This document shows, one piece after another, positions 54,582-63,518 of a DNA stretch of 64,000 nucleotides. How positions within the stretch are numbered: position 1 is the stretch's first letter; every line of letters starts with the position of its first letter. The DNA is taken from the NCBI GenBank assembly GCA_014138095.1, contig JACGXE010000001.1, forward strand, positions 682,001 to 746,000, given 5' to 3'. The notes under the pieces are model-generated. The model was not told the origin of the DNA. It saw only the letters and a program-made list of their open reading frames with translations, and ran no database searches. The translations under genes were made by a program, and so were the position numbers. This DNA is from Ochrobactrum sp. RH2CCR150. GTDB taxonomy: Bacteria > Pseudomonadota > Alphaproteobacteria > Rhizobiales > Rhizobiaceae.

Positions 54582-55823
54582 ATGAAGAAGAACGTTCTCA
54601 TTATCGGCGCCGGGGGCGTGGCACAGGTTGTTGCACATAAATGTGCACAAAACTCTGACATATTGGGCGATATCCATATTGCGTCCCGCACGGTTGAGAA
54701 ATGCCGCAAGATTATCGATAGCGTGCATGAAAAGAAGAGCCTCAAGACCGAGGTGAAGCTGGAAGCGCATGCGCTGGATGCTCTGGATGTTGAAGCCACC
54801 AAGGCTCTGATCCAGAAGACGGGCATTCAGATCGTCATCAATGTCGGCTCGGCCTTCCTCAATATGTCGGTTCTTCGCGCCTGTATCGATACGGGCGTTG
54901 CCTATATGGATACGGCCATTCACGAAGATCCGAAGAAGATCTGCGAGACGCCGCCATGGTATGGCAATTACGAATGGAAGCACCTCAAGGAATGCGAAGA
55001 GAAGGGCATCACCGCCATTCTCGGCATCGGCTTCGATCCGGGCGTGGTCAACGCCTATGCGCGTCTGGCCGCCGACGATTATCTGGATGAAGTGACGTCC
55101 ATCGATATCGTCGACATCAATGCCGGTTCGCATGGCCGCTGGTTCTCGACCAATTTCGACCCGGAAATCAATTTCCGCGAATTCACCGGTACGGTCTATT
55201 CCTGGCAGAAGGGTGCCTGGCAGTCGAACAAGATGTTCGAAGTCGGCCACACGTTTGACCTGCCCGTGGTCGGCCCGAGCAAGGCCTATATGACCGGCCA
55301 TGATGAAGTGCATTCGCTGTCCAAGAACTATCCAAATGCGGATGTCCGCTTCTGGATGGGCTTTGGCGATCACTATATCAACGTCTTCACAGTGCTGAAC
55401 AATCTGGGCCTTCTGTCCGAGCAGCCGGTCAAGACCGCTGAAGGTCTGGAAGTTGTGCCGCTCAAGGTGGTCAAGGCTGTACTGCCCGATCCATCGTCGC
55501 TGGCACCGGATTATACCGGCAAGACCTGCATTGGCGATTTCGTCAAGGGCACCAGGGACGGCAAGGAAAAGGAAGTCTTCATCTACAACGTTGCCGACCA
55601 TAAGGACGCTTACAACGAAGTGGGTTCGCAGGGCATTTCCTACACGGCTGGCGTTCCGCCGGTTGCGGCTGCAATCCTGATTGCTTCCGGCGAATGGGAC
55701 GTGAAGAAGATGGTCAATGTGGAAGAGCTGAACCCGAAGCCTTTCCTGAACATTCTGAACCATATCGGCCTGCCATCCCGTATCAAGGATGAGAATGGCG
55801 ACCGCGCGCTGGACTTCGCGTGA
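54582..55823 (+). CDS. Carboxynorspermidine/carboxyspermidine dehydrogenase (saccharopine DH family)
   Basis: The 413-residue protein begins KNVLIIGAGGVAQVVAHKCA, an NAD(P)-binding Rossmann fold. DIHIASRTVEKCRKI and INVGSAFLNMSVLRACIDTG follow, then the conserved GIGFDPGVVNAYARLA and GSHGRWFSTNFDPEINFREF. It reductively joins aspartate semialdehyde to putrescine or diaminopropane, giving the substrate of NspC. It lies 116 bases after nspC with a short perfect hairpin (GCGTCGC/GCGACGC, 54471-54495) in the gap. ATG 54582 is the family start. A palindrome and terminator follow. Confidence 0.93.
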   Translation: MKKNVLIIGAGGVAQVVAHKCAQNSDILGDIHIASRTVEKCRKIIDSVHEKKSLKTEVKLEAHALDALDVEATKALIQKTGIQIVINVGSAFLNMSVLRACIDTGVAYMDTAIHEDPKKICETPPWYGNYEWKHLKECEEKGITAILGIGFDPGVVNAYARLAADDYLDEVTSIDIVDINAGSHGRWFSTNFDPEINFREFTGTVYSWQKGAWQSNKMFEVGHTFDLPVVGPSKAYMTGHDEVHSLSKNYPNADVRFWMGFGDHYINVFTVLNNLGLLSEQPVKTAEGLEVVPLKVVKAVLPDPSSLAPDYTGKTCIGDFVKGTRDGKEKEVFIYNVADHKDAYNEVGSQGISYTAGVPPVAAAILIASGEWDVKKMVNVEELNPKPFLNILNHIGLPSRIKDENGDRALDFA

Positions 55824-55830
55824 GGTTATA

Positions 55831-55849
55831 ATCTTACCGTCGGTAAGAT
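55831..55849. promoter_or_regulatory. Perfect palindrome ATCTTACCG-T-CGGTAAGAT
   Basis: A 9-1-9 perfect palindrome eight bases after the dehydrogenase stop. Its form (TTACCG-N-CGGTAA) is like operators of TetR-type repressors. Its position at a 3' end is unusual; an RNA hairpin role is also possible. Confidence 0.4.
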
Positions 55850-55863
55850 GTAGTTTTGAAAGA

Positions 55864-55892
55864 GGGCATCCAGCGATGGATGCCCTTTTTTA
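55864..55892 (+). terminator. Terminator of the nspC operon
   Basis: GGGCATCCA, loop GCGA and TGGATGCCC followed by TTTTTT form a strong rho-independent terminator. It lies just ahead of the convergent beta-helix gene stop. Confidence 0.9.
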
Positions 55893-55900
55893 TAACAAGG

Positions 55901-57157
55901 TCAGATTGTCTCGAAGCCGCCGCTTGCCGCGGTAAAGCCGCCCGCGATGCGCAAGGTTTCGATGGCGCCATGCTGCTCGATAGGGCTAACGCCCTTGCCG
56001 TTCGTGCGAACACCGCCTGCAATATCGATCTCGCGCGCCGATCCGCCCGGCTTGATGCTGAGGCCAATGGCGGAAAGCTCCACCACGACGCCTTTCACCA
56101 GCGACGGACCCGTTCCGCCGAAAGTTTCAATGCCACGGCGAACCGTCAGTTTGCCGATAGGACGGCTGATCTGAATTCCCACCGCACCGTCGGCATGGGT
56201 AATGACGCGGTCGAACTCCGCCAGATCGACAGTGCCGGTATAGACGTTGAAACCGCGCGCACCCTGACCGAAGGTTTCAATGGGCGCGTGGACCTTCAAT
56301 TCGTTGATCGTGCCAAAATTCACAAAGCCGATGCCGCTTGGTCCGTAGGACGTGATCTTCGCGTCGGCGGTCCAGCGGTCCACGGTTCCCCAATTATCGA
56401 GCACCATATCATTGACGCCATAGGTGACGACCGGGCCGCGATTGTGAACCGCATCGACATAGGCGCCGTAGACGGTGAACACGCCGCCGGTAATCTGATC
56501 CGGTGTTCCGGCTTTGATGCCGCCGTCGCTATAAACGGCGTCGGTTTCGAGGCTGCGCACCGCCAGCCGCCCGGCCTGATCGCCGCCGCCGCTGACGAAA
56601 ATACCGCTGCCGCGCACCGGTGCGCCGTCGCGCCCGGCTGAAAGACCGACCAGATTGGCGCTGATGATGATGCTTTCGTCGGCATGCATGTTCCACAGGG
56701 TGAAAGCACCTTGCAGCACATAGACGCCATAGCCCTTTGGACGGTCCGTTTCTGCGCGCGCATCGGCGGCGATGATGTCCAGCCCGTCCACCTCGACATG
56801 CCCGGCGCGCAGCTTGTCGCGAAACAGAATCTGCACCTGACCGATTGTCGTGACAGCCGCCAATTCGGCGCGTCCGATCGTATCGACGGTGGTGTCATTG
56901 AAAATAGCGCGCTTTTCCGGCGATGTTTCCAACCGGATATTGCTGATGCGATTGTTTGAAGAAAGCTCCACACCGTCAGTGTCTGCAAAACGAAGAATGG
57001 CATCGCGACCGCTGCCTTGCAGGGTCTGGCCGGGCCGCAGTCTGATCGTTGGCAGGTTGTCGATTGCACCACTGATGATGATATGTCGGACAACTTCGTC
57101 CCCGGTGGCCGCAACCAGTGCTTCGACGGTTGAAATCGTCTTCTCGGAATTACTCAT
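55901..57157 (-). CDS. Hypothetical right-handed beta-helix protein
   Basis: The 418-residue protein is built of repeating short strands rich in Gly, Val, Ile and Thr with regular turns (for example NLPTIRLRPGQTLQGSGRDA, then ISNIRLETS, NRGPVVTYGVNDMVLDNWG and FGQGARGFNVYTG). This pattern fits a pectate-lyase-like parallel beta-helix of about 15-17 coils. No signal peptide, catalytic motif or membrane segment is seen. The start MSNSEKTISTVEALVAAT resembles the N-terminus of some uncharacterised alphaproteobacterial proteins. I cannot assign a function. It is convergent with the polyamine operon and has a repeat-rich upstream region. Confidence 0.75.
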   Translation of the reverse strand: MSNSEKTISTVEALVAATGDEVVRHIIISGAIDNLPTIRLRPGQTLQGSGRDAILRFADTDGVELSSNNRISNIRLETSPEKRAIFNDTTVDTIGRAELAAVTTIGQVQILFRDKLRAGHVEVDGLDIIAADARAETDRPKGYGVYVLQGAFTLWNMHADESIIISANLVGLSAGRDGAPVRGSGIFVSGGGDQAGRLAVRSLETDAVYSDGGIKAGTPDQITGGVFTVYGAYVDAVHNRGPVVTYGVNDMVLDNWGTVDRWTADAKITSYGPSGIGFVNFGTINELKVHAPIETFGQGARGFNVYTGTVDLAEFDRVITHADGAVGIQISRPIGKLTVRRGIETFGGTGPSLVKGVVVELSAIGLSIKPGGSAREIDIAGGVRTNGKGVSPIEQHGAIETLRIAGGFTAASGGFETI

Positions 57158-57397
57158 GGTTTAACTCTCTCCAACGGTTACGGTTGCTGCAAAGTAACAC
57201 AATGATTTGACAGCAAAAAGTAACGGTAGAGACGGGGACAGTAACATTCCCGTTTGTCGCCTGCATTGCTTCACTTTCTGACGCGGCGGCGCGCATTCGC
57301 AAATGTAACTTTGGCAGGTGTAGTTCAAAAGCGGCTGTTTGAGAGAATTCGATTTCTATCTACTTCGGCGAAGATTTTTGTCTGCTGGCCTTGCGAT
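57158..57397. promoter_or_regulatory. Upstream region of the beta-helix gene with repeated GTAAC
   Basis: In 240 bases between two minus-strand genes, GTAAC occurs at 57194, 57220, 57241 and 57305, and as GTTAC at 57177. The clustering is more than expected in so short a space. It may mark binding sites controlling the beta-helix gene. No ORF is supportable. Confidence 0.35.
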
Positions 57398-58426
57398 CTA
57401 ATCGCCCCGGGGCCAGGTGTCCGATAGGCGATATCCGCCCGGAAATGGATCGCTTGGATCAAGCATCAGCTGCGAGGTGCCCGTCACCCATCCACGGCCG
57501 GAAATGATGGGGCTGATGGCAGGCTTGCCGCCAAGTTCCGTCAATCTGTCCAACCGGCAGTGAAACTCGGTGCCAAGCACGGATTTGCCGATGAAGCGCT
57601 CGCCGACCTTCATCTGGCCCTTGGCGTGCAGCACGGCCATGCGAGCCGAGCAGCCGGTCCCTGTCGGCGAACGGTCGAGCTTGGCCGGACGGATCGCCAC
57701 CGTGTTGACGCCGGTCAGAACATCGCCTTCGCGCGTGACCGGCTCGGTGATCTGGCAGAACGAAATGTGGTTCCAGTCTTTTTCGGGGTGGCGAAAACCG
57801 AGCTGCTCATTGGCGGCCTTGGTGATCTTCACGCCGATTTCGGCCAGTTCACGCGCCTGACCCGGCTCGATCTTCATGCCGATCTGCGCGGCCTCGATAA
57901 TGACGAAACTATCGCCGCCATAGGCCGTATCGACTGTGACGGTGCCAAGCCCTTCGACTTCAAGTGCCGCATCCAGCCGGTCGGCGAAAGAGGGCACGTT
58001 GCGCACGCTGATCCGCTCGGCCTTGCCGTTGCGGCATTCAGCTTCCACTTCGATGAGGCCGCCCGGCGCTTCCAGCACCATGCGCGTCACCGGCTCCTGC
58101 ATGGGAATGATGCCGCTGTCGAGCAGCACAGTTGAAACGCAGATCGAGTTTGAACCGGACATTGGCGGCGTATCGGCAGGCTCCATGATGATGAAGCCCA
58201 TCTGCGCGCGCGGATCTTTCGGCGGAACCAGCAGATTGACATGGCGGAACACGCCGCCGCGCGGCTCATTCAGCACGAAATTACGCAGGGTTTCGTCACT
58301 GGCGATGAAGCGCGACTGCTCCCACACCGTTTCACCCGGAGGCGGCGCGACACCGCCGACGATGACATCGCCAACTTCGCCTTCCGCGTGACAGCCTACA
58401 ATATGGATGACCTTGGTGCTGCGCAT
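57398..58426 (-). CDS. Proline racemase-family enzyme with Ser/Thr catalytic positions
   Basis: The 342-residue protein belongs to the proline racemase/hydroxyproline epimerase/trans-3-hydroxyproline dehydratase family: [20 protein letters not shown] at the start, [15 protein letters not shown], and [20 protein letters not shown] at the end. The first catalytic Cys (M-C-G-H in racemases) is replaced by Ser in [12 protein letters not shown], and the second (S-P-C-G-T-G) by Thr in [12 protein letters not shown]. Dehydratases usually keep Cys/Thr, so this Ser/Thr pair is unusual. A hydroxyproline-related dehydratase or epimerase is likely but unproven. ATG 58426 follows GAGGTTCCT. Confidence 0.85.
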   Translation of the reverse strand: MRSTKVIHIVGCHAEGEVGDVIVGGVAPPPGETVWEQSRFIASDETLRNFVLNEPRGGVFRHVNLLVPPKDPRAQMGFIIMEPADTPPMSGSNSICVSTVLLDSGIIPMQEPVTRMVLEAPGGLIEVEAECRNGKAERISVRNVPSFADRLDAALEVEGLGTVTVDTAYGGDSFVIIEAAQIGMKIEPGQARELAEIGVKITKAANEQLGFRHPEKDWNHISFCQITEPVTREGDVLTGVNTVAIRPAKLDRSPTGTGCSARMAVLHAKGQMKVGERFIGKSVLGTEFHCRLDRLTELGGKPAISPIISGRGWVTGTSQLMLDPSDPFPGGYRLSDTWPRGD

Positions 58427-58894
58427 AGGAACCTCGCAAAATACAACAAGTATATTTGTAGCCGGGCGCAGCGCCGGGTCAATCACTTATCGGACGATAA
58501 ATGGCTCTTTCACGACAGAGAGAGAAAAGCATTTCTGACAGTGTCAGCAATAAAGTATTTCGTTTCATGATGTGTTGCTTATCCGTGCAGTTTTGATATT
58601 CATTGCACTGATTTTGTGCATATCGATGCGCAGCCCGCTTGGCTCCGGATCAATTTCAGGAACATGCAAAACGTTCCCCATTGAAATTGAGCAACCCGAA
58701 AAGCTGGGGCGCCGTTGTTTTTGAAAAGCAACGCGCGGCTCTTAGCCGGCATGGGACGGTCGATGATCGTAACGCGACGCCACTCTCCTCAGATTGACCC
58801 GGTCTCTGAGTCTTTGATGTCTCGGCGCGTGGTTTTCAGGTTTTGAATCATCCGGCGGAGTGACGGCTCCCGGGGTGATTCAGGGGAGTGGAAT
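58427..58894. promoter_or_regulatory. Long divergent leader region with hairpin and ACAA-N6-TTGT palindrome
   Basis: A 468-base gap. At 58442-58460, near the proline-racemase-family start, TACAACAAGTATATTTGTA contains ACAA-N6-TTGT, typical of GntR-type operators. At 58651-58689 a long hairpin forms: CAATTTCA/TGAAATTG (8 pairs) continued by GGAAC/GTTCC with a CCAT bulge. GTTG-TTTTT-GA-AAAG-CAAC near 58710-58730 is another fold. It may be a structured leader of the NorM-like gene. No known riboswitch pattern was recognised. Confidence 0.4.
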
Positions 58895-60307
58895 GTGAGC
58901 AGTACAACCAATGTGGGCTTTCATGAGCCCCATCAAAACAGCGTGCAGCGCTGGGGCAGAGAACTTTCCGCGGCGCTGAAACTCGGCTGGCCGCTGATCC
59001 TGACCAATGTTTCGCAAGCCGCATTGACGGCCACCGATGTGATCTTCATCGGGCGTCTGGGCAAGGATACGCTTGCCTCGGCGCTTCTGGCCACGAGCTT
59101 CTACCACACGCTGGTCATCTTCTCGATGGGGCTGGTCTCGGCTGTCATGCCGATGATCGCCATCGCGCTTGGCAGGAACCGCCATTCGGTGCGCGATGTG
59201 CGGCGCACGGTCCGTCAGGGCTTCTGGACGGCGATCATCATCTCGATTCCGATCTGGGTCGTGCTGTGGCATTGCGAGGAGATATTCCTGTTCCTCGGCC
59301 AGCAGCCGGATATCGCTGCGCGCTCGACCGATTTCATGCACACGCTGCAATGGGCGCTGTTGCCCTATCTGTTCTACATCGTGCTGCGCTCGTTCTTCGC
59401 CGCGATGGAAAAGCCCATGTGGACATTGTTGATTGCGGGTGCTGCGATCGGCTTCAACGCACTGGCCGGATGGACACTGATTTTCGGTCATTTCGGATTT
59501 CCGCGCATGGAACTGCATGGCGCTGGTATTGCCACCACGCTTTCCAGCCTGATGATGTTTCTTGGCATGGCGGTGATCACGCTGCGTCATCGGCGCTTCC
59601 GCCGTTATCACCTGTTCGGTCGCTTCTGGCGTCCGGACTGGCCGCGTCTGCGTGAGCTGTGGCGCATCGGTTTTCCGATGGCACTGACCTTCGTTTTCGA
59701 AACCTCCATCTTCTATGCGGCTGTCGTCATGATGGGCCGGATCAGCGCGACCGCCATGGCTGCCCATGCGGTGGCGATCCAGATCGCATCGCTCAGCTTC
59801 ATGGTGCCGCTCGGTTTCGGGCAGGTGGCGACCGTGCGCGTCGGGCGCGCTTATGGTGCGGGCAATCCCAAGGCGGTCGCTTATGCGGGCTGGAGCGCCT
59901 ATGCGCTGGGCGTCGGCTTCATGATGATCATGGGTCTCCTGATGGTGCTGATACCGCGCCTGTTCATCGGCGTGTTTCTTGATCTGCACGATCCGGAAAA
60001 TCTGGCCGTCATGGAACTGGCCGTCAGCTTCCTGGCGCTGGCCGCTCTGTTCCAGACGGTCGATGGCGCGCAAGCGGTTGCTGCAGGCATGTTGCGTGGC
60101 ATGCGCGACACCCGTGTTCCGATGTTTCTGGCATTGCTTGGCTATTGGGGCGTGGGCCTGCCGCTTGGCGCGCTGCTGGCCTTCAAGGTCGGCATGGGTG
60201 GTCAAGGCATCTGGCTCGGCCTTGCCGCAGGGCTTGGCATCGTTGCGGTGATGATGACCCTGCGCTGGCGTAAACATCTGGCCCATATTTCCAGAACGCT
60301 TGCGTAA
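58895..60307 (+). CDS. MATE-family multidrug exporter, NorM-like
   Basis: A 470-residue polytopic protein of about 12 membrane segments with MATE repeats: LGWPLILTNVSQAALTATDV and VIFIGRLGKDTLASALLATS in the first half, MALTFVFETSIFYAAVVMMG and PLGFGQVATVRVGRAYGAGN in the second. The pattern fits the NorM branch (Na+- or H+-coupled export of cationic drugs). It differs from the DinF-like MATE at 18709. GTG 58895 follows GGGGAGTG. The long upstream leader with hairpins may be regulatory. The substrate is unknown. Confidence 0.9.
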   Translation: MSSTTNVGFHEPHQNSVQRWGRELSAALKLGWPLILTNVSQAALTATDVIFIGRLGKDTLASALLATSFYHTLVIFSMGLVSAVMPMIAIALGRNRHSVRDVRRTVRQGFWTAIIISIPIWVVLWHCEEIFLFLGQQPDIAARSTDFMHTLQWALLPYLFYIVLRSFFAAMEKPMWTLLIAGAAIGFNALAGWTLIFGHFGFPRMELHGAGIATTLSSLMMFLGMAVITLRHRRFRRYHLFGRFWRPDWPRLRELWRIGFPMALTFVFETSIFYAAVVMMGRISATAMAAHAVAIQIASLSFMVPLGFGQVATVRVGRAYGAGNPKAVAYAGWSAYALGVGFMMIMGLLMVLIPRLFIGVFLDLHDPENLAVMELAVSFLALAALFQTVDGAQAVAAGMLRGMRDTRVPMFLALLGYWGVGLPLGALLAFKVGMGGQGIWLGLAAGLGIVAVMMTLRWRKHLAHISRTLA

Positions 60308-60308
60308 A

Positions 60309-60354
60309 GCACGTCCCGAAAAGTGTGAAACGGTTTTCGGATAAGATGTGCGCT
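60309..60354. repeat. Dispersed short palindromic element, copy C
   Basis: GTCCCGAAAAGTGTGAAACG followed by GTTTTCGGATAAGATGTGC has pairing CCGAAAA/TTTTCGG. Sequences of this form are scattered between genes in many Rhizobiales. Confidence 0.6.
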
Positions 60355-60371
60355 AAAGCAAACAATAAGCT

Positions 60372-60411
60372 GAAAACAAAAATGCCGTACGGCCTGAAGG
60401 TCGTACGGCAT
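60372..60411 (-). terminator. Terminator of the IalB-family gene
   Basis: On the minus strand ATGCCGTACG and CGTACGGCAT form a 10-base-pair stem followed by TTTTTGTTTT. It lies about 50 bases after the IalB-family stop and also separates the NorM-like gene. Confidence 0.8.
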
Positions 60412-60460
60412 AGTTGCATGCTGCGGATATCATACCGTATCCGCGTTCTCGCTTTTGCGA

Positions 60461-60982
60461 TTACTTCGTCAGATTGCTGATGCGATCAAGCGCACTGCCG
60501 AAGCCCTTCAGGGAAATCTTGAAGGCAACCGGCTGGCTTGGGCTGAGAGCCGTCGCCGTCACGTTGATATTGGCACCCGCCTTGATAGCCGCGACCTGCT
60601 TGGCATCGAAACTGATCGGTGCAAGGCAGCCTTGCGGAAGGCAGGTGGAGAAAGCCAGATTCGGACCGGCTGCATCATCGACCTTGATGGTCGCACCTTT
60701 GGCCAGATCGAGGCCGAACGGCATCAGGATAACACCCTCAACTTTGCCGCCCGCGACATTGCGCAGTTCAGCGGTCAGAACGCGCTGCCCGGTCTGGGAG
60801 CTGTTCTGCTCCTGACGGATTGTGCAGAGGCTGGTGTCTTTTTGCGTCTGGCAGGAGACGGTCCAGTCCTGATAGGTTTCCTGCAAGGTGCTTGCGCCGC
60901 CCGGAAGGGGGGCTGCAAAGGCAGGCGTTGCGAGAAGTGCTGCCAGCGTGCAAGCAAGGCCGAGCGCGCGATGGTTTTTCAT
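60461..60982 (-). CDS. Invasion-associated locus B (IalB) family protein
   Basis: The 173-residue protein has a signal peptide ([20 protein letters not shown], cleavage near AFAAP) and the IalB domain: [42 protein letters not shown] and [13 protein letters not shown]. Two Cys pairs probably form disulfides in the periplasm. IalB was first found in Bartonella as an erythrocyte-invasion factor, but homologues are widespread in free-living Rhizobiales and their role is unclear. Monocistronic, with a terminator on the minus strand. Start ATG 60982. Confidence 0.92.
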   Translation of the reverse strand: MKNHRALGLACTLAALLATPAFAAPLPGGASTLQETYQDWTVSCQTQKDTSLCTIRQEQNSSQTGQRVLTAELRNVAGGKVEGVILMPFGLDLAKGATIKVDDAAGPNLAFSTCLPQGCLAPISFDAKQVAAIKAGANINVTATALSPSQPVAFKISLKGFGSALDRISNLTK

Positions 60983-61240
60983 AAATAAATTTCTCTCTAA
61001 AAAACAATCATCCGAAGCCTGCTACTCAAAAGAGGCGGCTTTGAAATTTTATTGAGCACAATTCAGCTGTGCGTTCAACTATATTCCCGTCAAAATATCT
61101 TGTTTCTGCGAATAATCGCAAAAGGTTATCGAAGTCTAATATAGTCTTGGCTGCAACATTTGCTTGAAAATTGCGGGACAGCAGTTGTATCCGGCAGGTA
61201 TCCGGCGCTCGCTGGCCGGATACCCTGTTGAAACGACAGT
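60983..61240. promoter_or_regulatory. AT-rich promoter region of the IalB-family gene
   Basis: A 258-base AT-rich gap between two minus-strand genes. TATCCGGC-GCTCGCT-GGCCGGATA (61198-61222) forms a hairpin that may end the ureidoglycine aminohydrolase transcript, but no U-run follows. No coding frame is supported. Confidence 0.4.
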
Positions 61241-62062
61241 CTATCGCGTCAGTTTCATGTGGCGGTTCACGTCCTTGTAAAGCAGATAGCGGAACTTGCC
61301 CGGACCGCCAGCATAGCAAGCCTGCGGGCAGAAAGCGCGCAGCCACATGAAGTCACCGGCTTCCACTTCCACCCAATCCTGATTGAGCCGGTAGACCGCC
61401 TTGCCTTCCAGCACATAGAGGCCGTGCTCCATGACATGGGTTTCGGCAAAGGGGATGACGCCGCCCGGCTCAAGGGTGACGATGGTGACATGCATGTCGT
61501 GGCGCAGATCATTCGGATCGACAAAGCGCGTCGTCGCCCAGACGCCATTGGTATCGGGCATGGGCGAGGGGGCGATGTCGTTTTCGTTGAGGAAAAGCGG
61601 CTCCGGTACATCAAGCCCGTCCACATATTCATAGGCCTTGCGGACCCAGTGGAAACGCGCGGTCTTGCTGGCCGCGTTGCGCAGGCTCCAGCCGCTCTTG
61701 GGTGGCAGATAGGCATAACCGCCTTCGGTGAGCGTGTGGGTCTTGCCTGCAATGGTGACGTTGACTTCGCCTTCGACCACGAACAGAACGCCCTCGGCAC
61801 CGTCGTCAAGTTCGGCGCGGTCGCTGCCGCCGCCCGGCTGCACTTCCATGATATATTGCGAGAAAGTCTCGGCAAAACCGGACATCGGACGCGCGATCAC
61901 CCACAATCTGGTCTTTTCCCAGAAAGGCAGGAAGCTCGTCACGATATCGCTGAACGTGCCTTTCGGAATGACGGCATAGGCTTCGGTAAACATGGCGCGG
62001 TCGGTCAGAAGCTGCGTCTGCGGCGGCAATCCGCCAGTCGGTGCGAAATAAGTGCGGGTCAT
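61241..62062 (-). CDS. (S)-ureidoglycine aminohydrolase
   Basis: The 273-residue bicupin protein removes ammonia from (S)-ureidoglycine to give (S)-ureidoglycolate in allantoin breakdown (AllE/YlbA/UGHY). The first cupin has EVQPGGGSDRAELDDGAEGV and FVVEGEVNVTIAGKTHTLTE. The second has DMHVTIVTLEPGGVIPFAET and HVMEHGLYVLEGKAVYRL with the Mn2+ ligands Glu/His/His, then CPQACYAGG. It lies 28 bases downstream of the allantoinase-OHCU fusion on the same strand, forming one ureide operon. Start ATG 62062. Confidence 0.9.
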   Translation of the reverse strand: MTRTYFAPTGGLPPQTQLLTDRAMFTEAYAVIPKGTFSDIVTSFLPFWEKTRLWVIARPMSGFAETFSQYIMEVQPGGGSDRAELDDGAEGVLFVVEGEVNVTIAGKTHTLTEGGYAYLPPKSGWSLRNAASKTARFHWVRKAYEYVDGLDVPEPLFLNENDIAPSPMPDTNGVWATTRFVDPNDLRHDMHVTIVTLEPGGVIPFAETHVMEHGLYVLEGKAVYRLNQDWVEVEAGDFMWLRAFCPQACYAGGPGKFRYLLYKDVNRHMKLTR

Positions 62063-62090
62063 TGGTACTTCCCTGGTCAGTAGAGTGTTT

Positions 62091-63518
62091 TTAGTAAAGC
62101 GCTTCTGGAAGGATGTCCTTCAGTCGCAACAGTGCGATGCGCTCGACTTGCGCGCAAGCGGTGGCGAACTCGGTCTCGCGGTCATTGGCGACGCGGCGCT
62201 GGAACGTGTCGAGGATTTCCTTCTTGTTGCGCCCCTTCACGGCGATGATGAAGGGAAAGCCGAATTTCTGCGTATAGGCATCGTTCAGTTGGGTGAATGT
62301 CTGCTTTTCCGCGTCGGTCAGCGCGTCCAGACCGGCACCGGCCTGTTCGGCGGTGGATTCGGCGGTCAGGCGTTTGGCCTGCGCCAGCTTGCCAGCGAGA
62401 TCCGGGTGGGCATTCAAAACGCCAAGCCGCTCTTCGGGCGAGGCTGCGCGGAAGATTTTCGTCATTGCACCGGCGAGACCGGAGGCCGTATCCTCGCTGG
62501 CGGCGAAGCCTGCATCATAGGCGCGCTCGGCGATCCACGGCGAATGCTCGAAAATGCTGCCATAGCGGGCCACGAAATCGGCCTTGCTGGCCTTCGATGG
62601 CACCACGTCGACCACTTTCGGCTTGTGGTGTTCGTGCCAGTGATTGGCAATGTCGATACGCTTGGCGACCCAGACCTTGTCATGGCTCTGGACATAATCG
62701 AGGAAACGTTCAAGCGCTGCTGCACGACCCGGACGTCCGACCAGACGGCAATGCAGGCCGATGGACAGCATCTTGGGTGCACCTTCCGCGCCTTCGCGGT
62801 AGAGCACGTCGAAGGCGTCTTTCAGATAGGTGTAGAACTGGTCGCCGGAATTGAAGCCTTGCGGCGTTGCAAAACGCATATCGTTGGCGTCGAGCGTATA
62901 GGGCACGATCAGATGCGGACCTTTGGGGCCTTTGACCCAATAGGGCAACTCATCGGCATAGGAATCGGCGGAATAGACAAAGCCGCCTTCTTCCATCACC
63001 AGTTTCAGCGTGTTGTCGGACGGCTTGCCCTGATAAATGCCAAGCGGGCGCGAGCCGGTGACTTCGGTGTGCAGGCGCACGGCTTCGCGAATATGCTCGC
63101 GTTCCACCTCTTCCGGCACGTCCTTATATTCCCACCAGCGCAAGCCGTGGCTGGCGATTTCCCAATCCGCTTCCTTCATGGCGGCGACGGCTTCGGGATT
63201 GCGCGCCATGGCCAGCGTCACGCCATAGACCGTGACGGGCATGTTGCGTCGCGTGAAGGCGCGCCAGAGACGCCAGAAGCCGGAACGCGCACCATATTCG
63301 TAGATGGATTCCATGTTCAGGTTGCGCTGGCCGTTCCAGGCCTGCCCGCCGACGATTTCGGACAACAGGCACTCGGACGCTGCGTCGCCGTCGAGAATGC
63401 AGTTCTCCGCGCCTTCTTCATAATTGACCACGAACTGGACGGCTATATTGGCCCCGCCGGGCCAGCGCGGATCAGGTGTGTTCCGGCCATAGCCGATCAG
63501 ATTGCGTGGGTAACTCAT
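62091..63518 (-). CDS. puuE: PuuE-type allantoinase fused to OHCU decarboxylase
   Basis: A 475-residue bifunctional protein. Residues 1 to about 300 are a metal-independent PuuE allantoinase of the polysaccharide-deacetylase fold (MSYPRNLIGYGRNTPDPRW, GGANIAVQFVVNYEEGAENC, then WEIASHGLRWWEY and IGLHCRLVGRPGR). Residues about 310-475 are OHCU decarboxylase (ADFVARYGSIFEHSPWIAER, LNAHPDLAGK with the catalytic His region, and GFPFIIAVKGRNKKEILD). OHCU decarboxylase makes (S)-allantoin and PuuE opens it, so the fusion couples consecutive steps. ATG 63518 follows AAGGGGATATGGC. Divergent from hydroxyisourate hydrolase. Confidence 0.93.
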   Translation of the reverse strand: MSYPRNLIGYGRNTPDPRWPGGANIAVQFVVNYEEGAENCILDGDAASECLLSEIVGGQAWNGQRNLNMESIYEYGARSGFWRLWRAFTRRNMPVTVYGVTLAMARNPEAVAAMKEADWEIASHGLRWWEYKDVPEEVEREHIREAVRLHTEVTGSRPLGIYQGKPSDNTLKLVMEEGGFVYSADSYADELPYWVKGPKGPHLIVPYTLDANDMRFATPQGFNSGDQFYTYLKDAFDVLYREGAEGAPKMLSIGLHCRLVGRPGRAAALERFLDYVQSHDKVWVAKRIDIANHWHEHHKPKVVDVVPSKASKADFVARYGSIFEHSPWIAERAYDAGFAASEDTASGLAGAMTKIFRAASPEERLGVLNAHPDLAGKLAQAKRLTAESTAEQAGAGLDALTDAEKQTFTQLNDAYTQKFGFPFIIAVKGRNKKEILDTFQRRVANDRETEFATACAQVERIALLRLKDILPEALY

